Both the position numbers and the translations under genes were made by a program. From assembly GCF_001046895.1 (NCBI RefSeq), contig NZ_CAQI01000024.1, forward strand, positions 31,118 to 95,117: a stretch of DNA of 64,000 nt. The letters are read 5' to 3'. This DNA comes from Pseudarthrobacter siccitolerans (GTDB taxonomy: Bacteria; Actinomycetota; Actinomycetes; Actinomycetales; Micrococcaceae). Every line of letters starts with the position of its first letter. Within the stretch, counting starts at the first letter, position 1. Positions 52,938-62,191 of this stretch are shown piece after piece. The notes under the pieces were generated by a model. The model was not told the DNA's origin. It saw nothing but the letters and a program-made list of their open reading frames with translations, and searched no databases.

Positions 52938-54490
52938 TGAGCGCTCCCTCCCATCACGGAGCGCCGGTTGCGGTGCGTCCGGCAGCCGTCAGCGCCCGCG
53001 GTTGGGGCTGGAGGCATGCCGGACGTGCCAAGCCTGCGGTCCGTGCCCTTGACCTGGACATCCAGCCGGGGGAGCGGGTGCTCCTGCTCGGTCCTTCCGG
53101 AGCGGGCAAGTCCACCCTTCTCCATGCCTTGGCGGGGGTCCTTGGCGACGTTAACGACGACGGCGAGGCCTCCGAATCCGACGAGACCGGTTCGCTCCTG
53201 GTTGACGGAACCTACCCCCGTGAGCAGCGCGGCCGCGCCGGCCTGATGCAGCAGGACCCCGAGACACAGGTGGTCCTCTCCCGGGTGGGTGACGACGTCG
53301 CCTTCGGCGCCGAGAACCTCGCCGTGCCGCGCGACGACATCTGGGCCCGCGTGCACGAGGCGCTGGACGACGTCGGCCTGTCACACCTGCCGCTGGACCA
53401 TCCGACGTCGGCCCTGTCCGGCGGGCAGAAACAGCGGCTGGCGCTGGCCGGCATCCTTGCGATGCGGCCCGGGCTGGTTCTCCTCGACGAGCCGACCGCC
53501 AACCTGGATCCCGCAGGGGTGCTGGAGGTCCGCGACGCCGTGGCGCGTTGCGTGGACAAGACCGGGGCAACCCTGGTGGTGGTGGAGCACCGGGTGTCCG
53601 TGTGGAAGGACCTGGTGGACCGGATTGTGGTGCTGCAGCCCGGTTCGTCCACCGACCCCGCCGTGCTCCTGGACGGGCCGCCGGACCGCGTGCTCAACGA
53701 GGCCCGGAGCATGCTGGTCGCGGCCGGAGTCTGGGTGCACGGCTACCTGCCGGAGACCCGGCAGCGTGCGGCAGTGCCGGCTTCGGGGACGGGCGATCTT
53801 CTGCTTGCCGCCGAGCAACTGGCGGTCTCGCGTGAACGTGCCCGCCGTAAGGGGCTCCGAAAGCTGCCGCCGATGCCGGTGCAGCAGGACATCAGCGCGC
53901 AGGTCCGCGCCGGGCAGGCGCTCGCCATCACGGGCCCCAACGGGGCAGGAAAATCGACTTTTGCCCTGACACTTGCCGGTCTTTTGGAGCCCGTGGCCGG
54001 CAAGGTCTCCGCCACCCTGGCGCTTAGCCGGGGCGCCGGGATTGATCCTTACCAGTGGAAGGCGGAGCAGCTGATCGAGCGGGTGGGCACCGTTTTCCAG
54101 GAGCCCGAGCACCAGTTCGTTACGGGCAAGGTGCTGGATGAACTCCTGTTCGGCCCGCGGCACCTCGGCCACGGGACGGAGCGTGTGGACGAACTGCTGG
54201 AACGTTTGCGGCTGACGGAGCTCGTGGACGCCAATCCGTACACCCTTTCGGGCGGCGAAAAGCGCCGGCTTTCCGTGGCCACGGTCCTGGCCGCGCATCC
54301 CCAGGTCCTGGTTTTGGACGAGCCAACGTTCGGCCAGGACGCCAACACCTGGGCGGAGCTGGCCTCCTTCCTGACCGAGCTCCTCGACGCCGGCACTGCC
54401 GTGGTGTCGGTGACCCATGATGCCGAGTTCACGGCAGCCCTTGGCGGGACGGAGCTGCGGATGGCTGCGGCGCAGGCGGTCGCGTCATGA
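52937..54490 (+). CDS. ykoD: ECF transporter duplicated ATPase
   Basis: 517 aa; one polypeptide with two ABC ATPase domains. Domain 1: Walker A GPSGAGKSTLL, signature LSGGQKQRLALAG, Walker B LVLLDEPTANLDP. Domain 2 (from about residue 290): Walker A GPNGAGKSTFALTLAG, signature LSGGEKRRLSVAT, Walker B VLVLDEPTFGQD. Both look catalytically complete. The ATG overlaps the ykoE stop; the open frame reaching left is a shadow of ykoE. Confidence 0.94.
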   Translation: MSAPSHHGAPVAVRPAAVSARGWGWRHAGRAKPAVRALDLDIQPGERVLLLGPSGAGKSTLLHALAGVLGDVNDDGEASESDETGSLLVDGTYPREQRGRAGLMQQDPETQVVLSRVGDDVAFGAENLAVPRDDIWARVHEALDDVGLSHLPLDHPTSALSGGQKQRLALAGILAMRPGLVLLDEPTANLDPAGVLEVRDAVARCVDKTGATLVVVEHRVSVWKDLVDRIVVLQPGSSTDPAVLLDGPPDRVLNEARSMLVAAGVWVHGYLPETRQRAAVPASGTGDLLLAAEQLAVSRERARRKGLRKLPPMPVQQDISAQVRAGQALAITGPNGAGKSTFALTLAGLLEPVAGKVSATLALSRGAGIDPYQWKAEQLIERVGTVFQEPEHQFVTGKVLDELLFGPRHLGHGTERVDELLERLRLTELVDANPYTLSGGEKRRLSVATVLAAHPQVLVLDEPTFGQDANTWAELASFLTELLDAGTAVVSVTHDAEFTAALGGTELRMAAAQAVAS

Positions 54491-55287
54491 GGCAGGAGCT
54501 GAACCTGCAGGGAAACCATGCCCTGTTGACCCGGGCCAACCCCCTGAGCAAGTTCGCCGCCGTTTTCCTGGTGACCGCAGTGCTGGCGCTCTCCATCGAC
54601 TGGGTGTCCGCTTCCGTGGCGCTCGCCTGTGAACTCCTGCTGTTTCCGCTCGCAGGGCTGACCCTCACGCTGCTCTGGCAGCGCGGCTGGCCGCTGATCA
54701 TCGCAGCGGCCGTGGGCGGCTGGAGTACCTCCATCCTGGCACCGGACAGCGGAAAGACGCTGATCGACGTCGGCATCTGGACCATGAGCGAAGGCTCGCT
54801 GGAGCTGGGGGCGGGGTTTATGCTGCGCGGGCTGGCGATCGCGCTGCCCGCGGTGTTGCTGATGAGCTGCACAGACCCCACCGACCTCGCCGACGCGCTG
54901 GCGCAAAAGGCAAGGCTCCCGCACCGGTTCGTGCTGGGGACCTTGGCGGCCATGCGCCTGGTGGGACTGCTGGCTGAGGAATGGCAGACCATCGGGATGG
55001 CCCGCCGTGCCCGTGGTGTGGGCTCCCGTGGCAGCGTCCTGCAGCGGGTGAAGGCGACGCTGGGGCAAAGTTTCGGCCTGCTGGTCCAGGCCATCCGGCG
55101 CGCGTCGCGGCTGGCGGTAACCATGGAGGCCCGCGGTTTCGGCGGCGGAACACGGACCTGGGCGCGCGAGTCCACCTACAGCCGGTTGGATGCGTGGGTG
55201 CTGGGCGGCGGGGTGCTGATGGCGGGCGCTGCCTGTGCGGCTGCCGTGTGGGCGGGCACGTGGAACATGGTGTGGCTGGGGAGCTGA
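54487..55287 (+). CDS. ykoC: ECF transporter transmembrane (T) component
   Basis: 266 aa with about six helices. The two coupling-helix Ala-Arg-Gly motifs, ARRARGVG and EARGFGGG, contact the ATPases. LTRANPLSKFAAVFLVTAVLAL is the conserved N-terminus. Starts 4 bases inside the ykoD stop; completes the YkoEDC transporter. Convergent with the GH25-like gene. Confidence 0.93.
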   Translation: MRQELNLQGNHALLTRANPLSKFAAVFLVTAVLALSIDWVSASVALACELLLFPLAGLTLTLLWQRGWPLIIAAAVGGWSTSILAPDSGKTLIDVGIWTMSEGSLELGAGFMLRGLAIALPAVLLMSCTDPTDLADALAQKARLPHRFVLGTLAAMRLVGLLAEEWQTIGMARRARGVGSRGSVLQRVKATLGQSFGLLVQAIRRASRLAVTMEARGFGGGTRTWARESTYSRLDAWVLGGGVLMAGAACAAAVWAGTWNMVWLGS

Positions 55288-55351
55288 CCGGGCTCAACCT
55301 GCCTCGTGTGCTGGTCAGTACGGGGTAACTGTCTCCGGGCTGCAGGTTGTG

Positions 55352-56179
55352 TCAGGAGCAGGAATAGTCGTAGTCGAACCCGCGGGACACGAACTGGGTG
55401 AGCGCGACGTCGCCGCCCGGCGTCAGCGGCGGATTGTTGCAGTTGCCCTTGGCGCCGGTGAGGGTGCGCGCCCCGGCCAGCCAGCTGGGCAGCCGGTACA
55501 GGTTGCTTGAGCTGCTGACGGTTCCCACGATCTGGCTCCACTGGGAGCCGGTCGAATAGATGCCCACTCCCTCGGCATCGATGCTGTTGAAAAAGTCGGT
55601 CATGCCCTCGAGGACTGCGCGGTTGGCATCCTTGTCCGTGGTGGACCAGCTGTTCCCGGTTTCCACGTCCAGCCACCAGACGTAACCGGAAGGGTTGCTG
55701 ATGCCACGGATGTAGGCGTCATCCCAGGCTTTGGCGTAGCCGTACATGTAGGCGCAAGCCTTGCCGTAATCCCTGGCCTTGCAGGAGCCGTAGGGGTTAT
55801 GGACCGGGGACCCGACGGGATACTCGTCACTGGTGGGCCACCATGAGCCGGCCTTGCCGGGGTTGGCCGTGTTGACATACAGGGAAACCTTTGGCTGCTC
55901 AGCGGCGCCGGATGAGCCTGCCGCCCATTTGAGCTGCTCAGTGAGGCAGGGGTTGGTGGTGTTGGCCAGGCCGTTATTGACACCCACGATTCCGAACGCC
56001 TGGCCTTTGGGAAGGTCCTTGCCGCACTGCGGCCAGGACACGTCATTGCCAAGGAGTGACTGCGTGCCCTCGCCCGGCGACGGCGCTGCGGCAGCTGGCC
56101 CAGCAGCCACCAGGAGCAGGGCCGCCAGCAGGAAAACAGCCCGGACGGCAAGCGATCGCGTACCCTGTAGTGTCCGCAC
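55352..56179 (-). CDS. secreted GH25-like/DUF1906-type glycoside hydrolase-like protein
   Basis: 275 aa from GTG 56179 (GGAGGT 7 bases upstream). A signal peptide (VFLLAALLLVAAGPAAAA) precedes a TIM-barrel-like domain: GNDVSWPQCGKDLPKGQAFGIVGVNNG, YVWWLDVETGNSWS with Asp/Glu at the lysozyme-like acid position, and VALTQFVSRGFDYDYSCS at the end. Resembles GH25 or DUF1906 folds, so peptidoglycan cleavage is possible but unproven. Four Cys suggest extracellular disulfides. Divergent from the XRE-MurA gene. Confidence 0.78.
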   Translation of the reverse strand: MRTLQGTRSLAVRAVFLLAALLLVAAGPAAAAPSPGEGTQSLLGNDVSWPQCGKDLPKGQAFGIVGVNNGLANTTNPCLTEQLKWAAGSSGAAEQPKVSLYVNTANPGKAGSWWPTSDEYPVGSPVHNPYGSCKARDYGKACAYMYGYAKAWDDAYIRGISNPSGYVWWLDVETGNSWSTTDKDANRAVLEGMTDFFNSIDAEGVGIYSTGSQWSQIVGTVSSSSNLYRLPSWLAGARTLTGAKGNCNNPPLTPGGDVALTQFVSRGFDYDYSCS

Positions 56180-56357
56180 CGCGCCACCTCCATGGTCACT
56201 GAAGGAAGAAGTCTTCCAAGTTTCCCCCGCATCAGGGCCTGGGGCAAGAATGCTGCAGCATTTCATTTCTATCGCATGTAGTGGGTAATGAGGCTTCCCG
56301 CACTGCCCATTCACCCCCTCAGGCTACGACATAACTCATTTATGATATATTTTCTGC

Positions 56358-57881
56358 ATGACGCAGGAAACCACGGAACACGTTGCCGCCATGCTTCGGG
56401 ATGCCCGGAGCGAGAAGGGCTGGACCCAGGGCCAGCTGGCCTCGGAGCTCGGCACCAGTCAGAGCGCCATTGCCAGAATGGAGCAGGGCAAGCAGAACCT
56501 GAGCCTGAAGATGATCCAGCGCCTGGAGACAATTTTCGGCAGAAGCATTGTCAACGTGGGAAAACCGCAGATGACGCACCTCCGCGTGGAGGGCGGACGC
56601 ACCCTGTCCGGTGCAGTCGACGTCAACAGCAGCAAGAATGCCGGCGTCGCATTGCTGTGCGCCAGCCTCATCAACCGTGGCACCACTGTTCTTCGCCGCC
56701 TTGCCCGGATCGAGGAAGTCAACCGCATCGTGGAGGTCCTCACCAGCATCGGTGTCGAGTGCACCTGGCTCAACGACACTGACCTTCAGCTCCGCCGGCC
56801 GGATGTCCTGGACCTCGGCTCTATGGACGTGGAGGCAGCCCGCCGCACCCGCAGCGTCATCATGCTGCTGGGGCCGCTCCTGGATGAGTCCTCCGTCTAC
56901 CGCCTTCCGTACGCCGGCGGCTGCGATCTCGGCACCCGCACCGTGGAGCCGCACATGCAGGCGCTGCGCCAGTTCGGTCTCAGCGTGGAAGCAACCCAGG
57001 GCTTCTACACCGTCCAGGCACCATCTGCCGATACCCGTGACCGTTCCTTTGTGCTGACCGAACGCGGCGATACCGTTACCGAGAACGCCATCATGGCAGC
57101 GGCGCACCGGGAGGGGACCACGGTGATCCGCAATGCCAGCCCCAACTACATGGTGCAGGACCTGTGCTTCTACCTGCAGATGCTCGGTGTAAGCATCGAC
57201 GGCGTCGGCACCACCACGTTGAAGATCACCGGCCGTCCCATGATCAACGCCGAGATCGAATACTTCCCGTCCGAGGACCCCATCGAGGCCATGAGCCTCA
57301 TCACCGCAGGAATCGTCACTAATTCCGAGGTGACCATCCGCCGGGTGCCCATCGAGTTCATGGAGATCGAACTCGCCACGCTGGAACAGATGGGCCAGCG
57401 GCTGGAAATATCGGGCGAATATATGGCCCGCAACGGCCGGACCCGGCTGGTGGATGTCACCACCAAGCCGTCCGAGCTGCGTGCTCCCGAGGACAAGATC
57501 CACCCCATGCCCTTCCCAGGCCTGAACATCGATAATCTCCCCTTCTTTGCCGTAATTGCTGCAAATGCGTCCGGCCAGACCATGATCCACGACTGGGTCT
57601 ATGAGAACCGGGCCATCTACCTGACCGAGCTGAACCGGCTCGGGGCGCAGGTTCAACTGCTGGATCCGCACCGGATTTACGTCAACGGTCCTACCAAGTG
57701 GCGCGCGGCGGAGGTTGGCTGCCCGCCGGCCCTTCGCCCCGCGGCCTGCCTGTTGCTGGCAATGCTGGCGGCGAGGGGGGTATCCGAGCTGCGGAACATC
57801 TACGTTATCGAACGCGGTTATGAGGACCTGGCAGAGCGGCTCAACACCATCGGGGCCAGGGTGGAGTACTTCCAGGACTGA
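56358..57881 (+). CDS. XRE helix-turn-helix fused to MurA-type enolpyruvyl transferase
   Basis: 507 aa. Residues 5-65 are an XRE/Cro domain (LRDARSEKGWTQGQLASELG, SQSAIARMEQGKQNLSL). Residues 70-507 follow UDP-GlcNAc 1-carboxyvinyltransferase (EC 2.5.1.7): SSKNAGVALL (Lys 93, Asn 94), YAGGCDLGTRTVEPH with the PEP-attacking Cys 189, and YENRAIYLTELNRLGA. The catalytic core looks intact, although MurA's usual T-D-x-Q segment reads PSEDPIEAMSL. It may be a second MurA, or a regulator sensing cell-wall precursors, or both. It is distinct from a plain housekeeping murA, which is not in this window. Confidence 0.87.
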   Translation: MTQETTEHVAAMLRDARSEKGWTQGQLASELGTSQSAIARMEQGKQNLSLKMIQRLETIFGRSIVNVGKPQMTHLRVEGGRTLSGAVDVNSSKNAGVALLCASLINRGTTVLRRLARIEEVNRIVEVLTSIGVECTWLNDTDLQLRRPDVLDLGSMDVEAARRTRSVIMLLGPLLDESSVYRLPYAGGCDLGTRTVEPHMQALRQFGLSVEATQGFYTVQAPSADTRDRSFVLTERGDTVTENAIMAAAHREGTTVIRNASPNYMVQDLCFYLQMLGVSIDGVGTTTLKITGRPMINAEIEYFPSEDPIEAMSLITAGIVTNSEVTIRRVPIEFMEIELATLEQMGQRLEISGEYMARNGRTRLVDVTTKPSELRAPEDKIHPMPFPGLNIDNLPFFAVIAANASGQTMIHDWVYENRAIYLTELNRLGAQVQLLDPHRIYVNGPTKWRAAEVGCPPALRPAACLLLAMLAARGVSELRNIYVIERGYEDLAERLNTIGARVEYFQD

Positions 57882-57942
57882 CCATTCACGCTTCGTCATG
57901 AAGTGTTGAAGGCCCTCAAAAGGCGCTGCTCTGTCGCAGAAT

Positions 57943-59178
57943 GTGAGTATGCGTACTTTCGGCGTCGAGGAAGAACTCCTGATCGTTGATCCGGAGAGCG
58001 GTGAACCGCTGGCCTTGGCTGATGCGCTGCTGTCCGGGCGGCGCATGGCAGCCGACGACGCCCCTGATGACCCCCATGCACTGGACAACCAGGACAAAAC
58101 AGTCTTCGACGACGACGAGATGGGCCTAAGTGCCGAACTCAAGCTGGAGCAGATAGAGACGCAGACACGGCCTTGCCTGGAGTACGCGGAGCTGCTGGAG
58201 CAGATCCGGGCGGGGCGGGCGCTTGCGGACAATGCAGCCCGGAAGAACAACGCACGGGTGGCTGCCTTGGCTACGTCACCGCTCGGCTTGTCCAGCCACA
58301 CCACTCCTGATCCCCGGTATGCCCGGATGCTGGAACGGTTTGGCTTGACTGCGCAGGAGCAATTGACCTGCGGCTTCCACGTCCACACCTACATCGAGTC
58401 GCATGATGAGGGCGTGGCAGTGCTGGACCGGATTCGCGACAAACTTGCCGTGCTGACTGCCCTCAGCGCGAATTCACCATTCTGGAACGGTTTGCAGACC
58501 GGCTTCGAAAGTTACCGTACACAGGCCTGGAACAGGTGGCCCACGGCGGGTCCGTCCGGAATCTTTGGGAACTACTCTGCGTACCGGAGGGTAGTGGCCC
58601 GGCTCCTGGACAGCGGCGTGATGCTGGATGAAGGGATGCTGTACTTCGACGCCCGCCTGTCACGCAACCATCCCACCGTGGAGGTAAGGGTTGCAGACGT
58701 TTGCCTCCGGGCGGAGGATGCCGCGCTGATCGCTGTCCTGGTGCGGGCTCTCGTAGAGACCGCCAGCCGTGAATGGCGCGACGGCGTGGATCCCGCTCCC
58801 GTGCCCACGGTACTTTTGCGGATGGCGTCATGGCAGGCAAGCAGTGCAGGCCTTGGCGGCGAACTCCTCGACTTTGGGACGTTCCGGCCGGCGCGTGCCG
58901 CGGATGTTGTGCGTTCACTGGTTGACTATCTTGCCCCGGTACTGCAGGAGCAGGGCGAACTTTCCTTGGCCCGGCAAGGGGTGGAGGACGTGATTGCGCG
59001 CGGAACAGGGGCAGCTGAACAGCGCCGTGTCCGGGACAGGACCCTGGCCGCCGTGGAACAAAATGACCTGGGTTTCGGCGCGGTCGTCAGGCACGCAGTG
59101 GAGGTCACCATGCGCGGGGCCCAGAATCTTTCTACGGCCGACGAGGCCCCGGAGCTGCTGCGGGTCAGGCAGTCCTAG
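57943..59178 (+). CDS. YbdK-type carboxylate-amine ligase (GCS2 family)
   Basis: 411 aa. [12 protein letters not shown] at the start, [23 protein letters not shown] and [13 protein letters not shown] [14 protein letters not shown] are glutamate-cysteine ligase 2 motifs. E. coli YbdK has weak gamma-glutamylcysteine synthetase activity; actinobacteria normally use mycothiol, so the true product is uncertain. GTG 57943 or ATG 57949 could initiate. About 60 bp follow the XRE-MurA gene; possible co-transcription. Confidence 0.88.
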   Translation: MSMRTFGVEEELLIVDPESGEPLALADALLSGRRMAADDAPDDPHALDNQDKTVFDDDEMGLSAELKLEQIETQTRPCLEYAELLEQIRAGRALADNAARKNNARVAALATSPLGLSSHTTPDPRYARMLERFGLTAQEQLTCGFHVHTYIESHDEGVAVLDRIRDKLAVLTALSANSPFWNGLQTGFESYRTQAWNRWPTAGPSGIFGNYSAYRRVVARLLDSGVMLDEGMLYFDARLSRNHPTVEVRVADVCLRAEDAALIAVLVRALVETASREWRDGVDPAPVPTVLLRMASWQASSAGLGGELLDFGTFRPARAADVVRSLVDYLAPVLQEQGELSLARQGVEDVIARGTGAAEQRRVRDRTLAAVEQNDLGFGAVVRHAVEVTMRGAQNLSTADEAPELLRVRQS

Positions 59179-59220
59179 CGGCAGACCTTATGGCAGGCCT
59201 CGGCAGTCCCAACGGCAGGC

Positions 59221-59556
59221 CTAACGAGAGGCCACAGGGGACTGAGGAGGATCCGCTGAGCCAGCGGTGCCACTCCTTGAACGGGTCTTGGGGCAGTTTC
59301 GGGGGTGGGCGTAGAAGTCGTCCCAGATGGGATCGTCGGGCGAAAAGTCGTGGGGATCCTCGAGGTTGTCATCGACTGGCTCTGCAAAGGGCGGGTTGAA
59401 GTCCGGGAAGTCCATGGATCCAGTCGATTCCGTTGCGGGTGGATCTTGCGCAGGCGTCAGGAATCCGGTCGCGTCGGTTGGTTGGGTCAGGAGTCCGGGT
59501 GGCCAGTGGAACGCCGCCCGATGCGCACGAGCCCCATCGCGGACCGGGCCGCCCCG
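59221..59556 (-). pseudogene. open C-terminal-like fragment downstream of MFS gene
   Basis: The 380-bp gap between the carboxylate-amine ligase and the MFS gene contains a continuous minus-strand frame rich in Pro, Asp and Thr (AAFHWPPGLLTQPTD; MDFPDFNPPFAEPVDD; PDDPIWDDFYAHPRN). The only Met lies mid-way (59415), without a ribosome site. The composition recalls the disordered tail of Arthrobacter DUF222/HNH-endonuclease proteins, so it may be a remnant; that is a guess. It could equally be a short orphan gene. Confidence 0.3.
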
Positions 59557-59557
59557 G

Positions 59558-60754
59558 TCAGTTGGCTGGGTGAGCGGGTTTGACGTTCCTGAAGCCGTGT
59601 ACGAAGTGATAAAGCACCCCGGCGAGAAAAGTGACGACGGCGAGAACGCCGAACATGCCGCGGAAGCCGGTCAGCGGCAGCAGCACACCGAGAACGAGCG
59701 GACCGACTCCGAAACCGGTTTCCATCACCACGAAGAACGTCGACGTTGCGACGCCGATCCGGTTCCGGGGTGAAGTGGTGACGGCGATAGCCTGCGCGCT
59801 CGGCAACAGACTGCCGAAGCCGAAGCCCATGAACACGGCGGAGAGCACCACAACGAACCAGTCGGGTGAGATCCCGAGAAGGCCGAGGCCAACAGCGAAG
59901 GAGAACAACGCCGGGTAGATCGCGGCATTGTCACCGAGACGATCCTGCATCCGGCCGACGAAGAGGCGTGAGATGAGCGTGACGGTTGCGTAGACGAGAA
60001 AGAACGCGCTGGCCGCCACGACCATGTTCTCTGCCTGGGCGAAGGAGTTGAGGAATGTCAGCACCCCGGAGAAGCCGATCGCCGCGACGAACATAACGCT
60101 GCCCATCGCCAGCGCCGCCGGCTCGAACATGTCGATGGGGCGCATGCGCCACTTGTTGGCGGCCTGTTCCGGCGTCGGCTGATGTTCAGGCAGACGCAAG
60201 AACAGGGCGAGGATCAGCCCAACTGCCGCAGACGCCGAGCTCACGGCGAACACCGCCTCGTACGTCACCGAGTCAATGAGCAGGACAGCGAGAAATGGCC
60301 CGATGGCATTGGCCAGGGTGGCCGAAATACCGAAGTACCCGAGTCCCTCGCCGCGCCGTAGGACCGGGATCAGCGAGATGATGGATGCCGCGAGGACCGT
60401 GCTCGACGCACCTAATGTCATCCCGTGGACAGTCCGGATCACCACCAGCAGCATGAGGTTGTCCGCCGGAATATAGAGAATTCCGGCGATGACGAACACG
60501 ACCAGCGCGATCAGAAGCATCCGCCGTCTCCCGACGAAGTCCAGGAATTTGCCGGCGAAGATGCGGGCAAAGACCGCGCCGAGAACAAAGCAGCTCGCCG
60601 TGAGGCCGGCTGCGGACTGGGAAGCGTTGAACTGCTCAACAGCGAAGAGCGCCATCATCGTCATCAGCAGGTAGAAAACCAGGGTGATGCAGAAATTGAC
60701 AGCGGAAGCGAGGACGAAGCCTGTTGACCACAGCTTCGGTTCACCCTTTGCCAC
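59558..60754 (-). CDS. MFS transporter
   Basis: 398 aa, 12 helices. GKFLDFVGRRRMLLIALVVFVIAG is motif A, VIRTVHGMTLGASSTVLAASIISLIP the TM4-5 region, and FLVYATVTLISRLFVGRMQDRLGDN the repeated motif in the second half. Belongs to the drug/metabolite-exporter-like MFS_1 group; substrate unknown. Isolated between a fragment and a degenerate small gene at the edge of the accessory region. Confidence 0.87.
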   Translation of the reverse strand: MAKGEPKLWSTGFVLASAVNFCITLVFYLLMTMMALFAVEQFNASQSAAGLTASCFVLGAVFARIFAGKFLDFVGRRRMLLIALVVFVIAGILYIPADNLMLLVVIRTVHGMTLGASSTVLAASIISLIPVLRRGEGLGYFGISATLANAIGPFLAVLLIDSVTYEAVFAVSSASAAVGLILALFLRLPEHQPTPEQAANKWRMRPIDMFEPAALAMGSVMFVAAIGFSGVLTFLNSFAQAENMVVAASAFFLVYATVTLISRLFVGRMQDRLGDNAAIYPALFSFAVGLGLLGISPDWFVVVLSAVFMGFGFGSLLPSAQAIAVTTSPRNRIGVATSTFFVVMETGFGVGPLVLGVLLPLTGFRGMFGVLAVVTFLAGVLYHFVHGFRNVKPAHPAN

Positions 60755-60955
60755 GCCTGCACCCTTCCGCCGGAAGTCCGCGTCACCGGAGGTGGTGAGC
60801 GGAGTGCCAGCTTACATGATCCCGGGCCGGAAATTGGATTCGAACCCAATACTTCTTTGCATACGATGCCTAATTGGCTTGGCTGAGCCGATTACCGCTG
60901 ATACGTGGGACGTAGCAGTCTGTTGATGTGGGACGAGTAGATTCCGCCTGCGGTT

Positions 60956-61210
60956 ATGGTTTTCAGGAAGAATGGCGCTATGCCGCAGATGAACAGAAAT
61001 GACGTGCTCGGTGCGTCAAGACCCCTAATCTCGAACGACTGGGATTGGCCCGTGCACGGGCTTCGCCACCCACCCGCTGATGGTACAAGTGGGTGGTACG
61101 TCTGGACGGGCGAACTTTTGGCGGATGATGACTTTTCCAGCCTTGGCACACGTCAGCTGCATTATGCCCAGCCGAACGGTAATTGCTATATCAGGACCTT
61201 CAGGCTCTAG
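60956..61210 (+). pseudogene. small immunity-like hypothetical gene, probably frameshifted
   Basis: 84-aa frame starting [19 protein letters not shown], then [11 protein letters not shown] and [18 protein letters not shown]. The GTSGWYxWxGEL stretch resembles small actinobacterial proteins often found as immunity-like genes. After DDDF the frame loses that character and stops soon. In a different forward frame, [20 protein letters not shown] continues in a way that fits the expected downstream part, so a 1-2 base shift near 61135 is likely. The rest of the 60755-61231 gap holds nothing convincing. Confidence 0.5.
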
Positions 61211-61231
61211 CGTCAGTTGTCGAGGGCCACG

Positions 61232-62191
61232 TCACGCTACGGGAAATGTTTTCGATTCCTGTTCGCGGAATAGTGCAATCATCTCGGCCGCGCCGGCGCG
61301 GAAATCGGTCTGCGGTATCACGCCCAGATCGCGTTGAGCCGCACTGCCGTCGACTAGCGCCGTGTCCCAACCTCCGGAAGGAGCTTCGTGAGAGATGCGT
61401 GCACCAGGAATCAACTCTTGAAGTGTGTTAATGACATCCTGCCAAGTGATCGTGTCCACTACTGGGGCGTTGTAGAGCGACAGCGGTGTGGAGGGGCCGA
61501 CCATAGCCGCCACAAAGGCGCGGGCCATGTCAGCGTTGTAGATCAGCTGGATCCGACTCGACAAATCCTTGGTCATGTTCAATACCGTGGGGCGGCCGAG
61601 TGCCACGTCACGGATCATTGAGTTAAAGCCCCCCATACCACCCGTGTAGCGGCCCATCCCGTATGCGAGAACAGGCCGGATACCTACTACATCCAGGCCG
61701 TAAAGATTCCGATAGGCGTCAGCGGTAATTTCAACAGTTCGCTTGCTGGCGCCGTACAGATGCATCGGTGAAGCGGGTGAATTCTCCGTTGCCAGCGAGT
61801 CTCCATACATCCCCTGGGGTCCCAAGACGGAGACAGTGCTGGCGTAGCAAACGCGCTCCATGTCGAGGGCTACAGCAGTATCCAGAACATTTCCCGAACC
61901 AATGATGTTCACGTGGATTGTACGCATCGGATTCGCATTGGACTCAACCGCCAGGTATGCGGCCAGATGCAGCACTCGAGTGACATTTTCGCGTCGAGCG
62001 AGTTTCATCAAGAAGGAGAGATCAGTAATGTCACCCTCTATCACCACAACATCGTCAATGACATCCGCGATATTGGCCCTGTTGACTTTGAAGTCCAGCA
62101 CGACTACCCGATGGCCTAGTCCTACAAGCTGTCGAACGACTTCCGCACCGATCTGCCCAGTGCCACCCGTAACGAGAATACTGTTCGTCAC
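61232..62191 (-). CDS. NAD-dependent epimerase/dehydratase family protein
   Basis: 319 aa short-chain extended dehydrogenase. ILVTGGTGQIGAEVVRQL (residues 5-22) binds NAD(P). VCYASTVSVLG and YGASK (Tyr-x3-Lys) supply the catalytic residues. The Ser/Thr-Tyr-Lys set is complete, so it is probably active on a nucleotide sugar or other hydroxy compound. Codon use is visibly less GC-biased than in the first 56 kb, consistent with acquisition. Stands alone, convergent with the degenerate small gene. Confidence 0.87.
   Translation of the reverse strand: MTNSILVTGGTGQIGAEVVRQLVGLGHRVVVLDFKVNRANIADVIDDVVVIEGDITDLSFLMKLARRENVTRVLHLAAYLAVESNANPMRTIHVNIIGSGNVLDTAVALDMERVCYASTVSVLGPQGMYGDSLATENSPASPMHLYGASKRTVEITADAYRNLYGLDVVGIRPVLAYGMGRYTGGMGGFNSMIRDVALGRPTVLNMTKDLSSRIQLIYNADMARAFVAAMVGPSTPLSLYNAPVVDTITWQDVINTLQELIPGARISHEAPSGGWDTALVDGSAAQRDLGVIPQTDFRAGAAEMIALFREQESKTFPVA

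Noticed and set aside
60833..60850. tRNA T-arm-like ATTGG-ATTCGAAC-CCAAT, considered as a tRNA end or attachment site
   Set aside because: The stem and loop do not follow T-arm geometry (mismatch next to the loop) and no acceptor, D or anticodon arms can be built around it on either strand.
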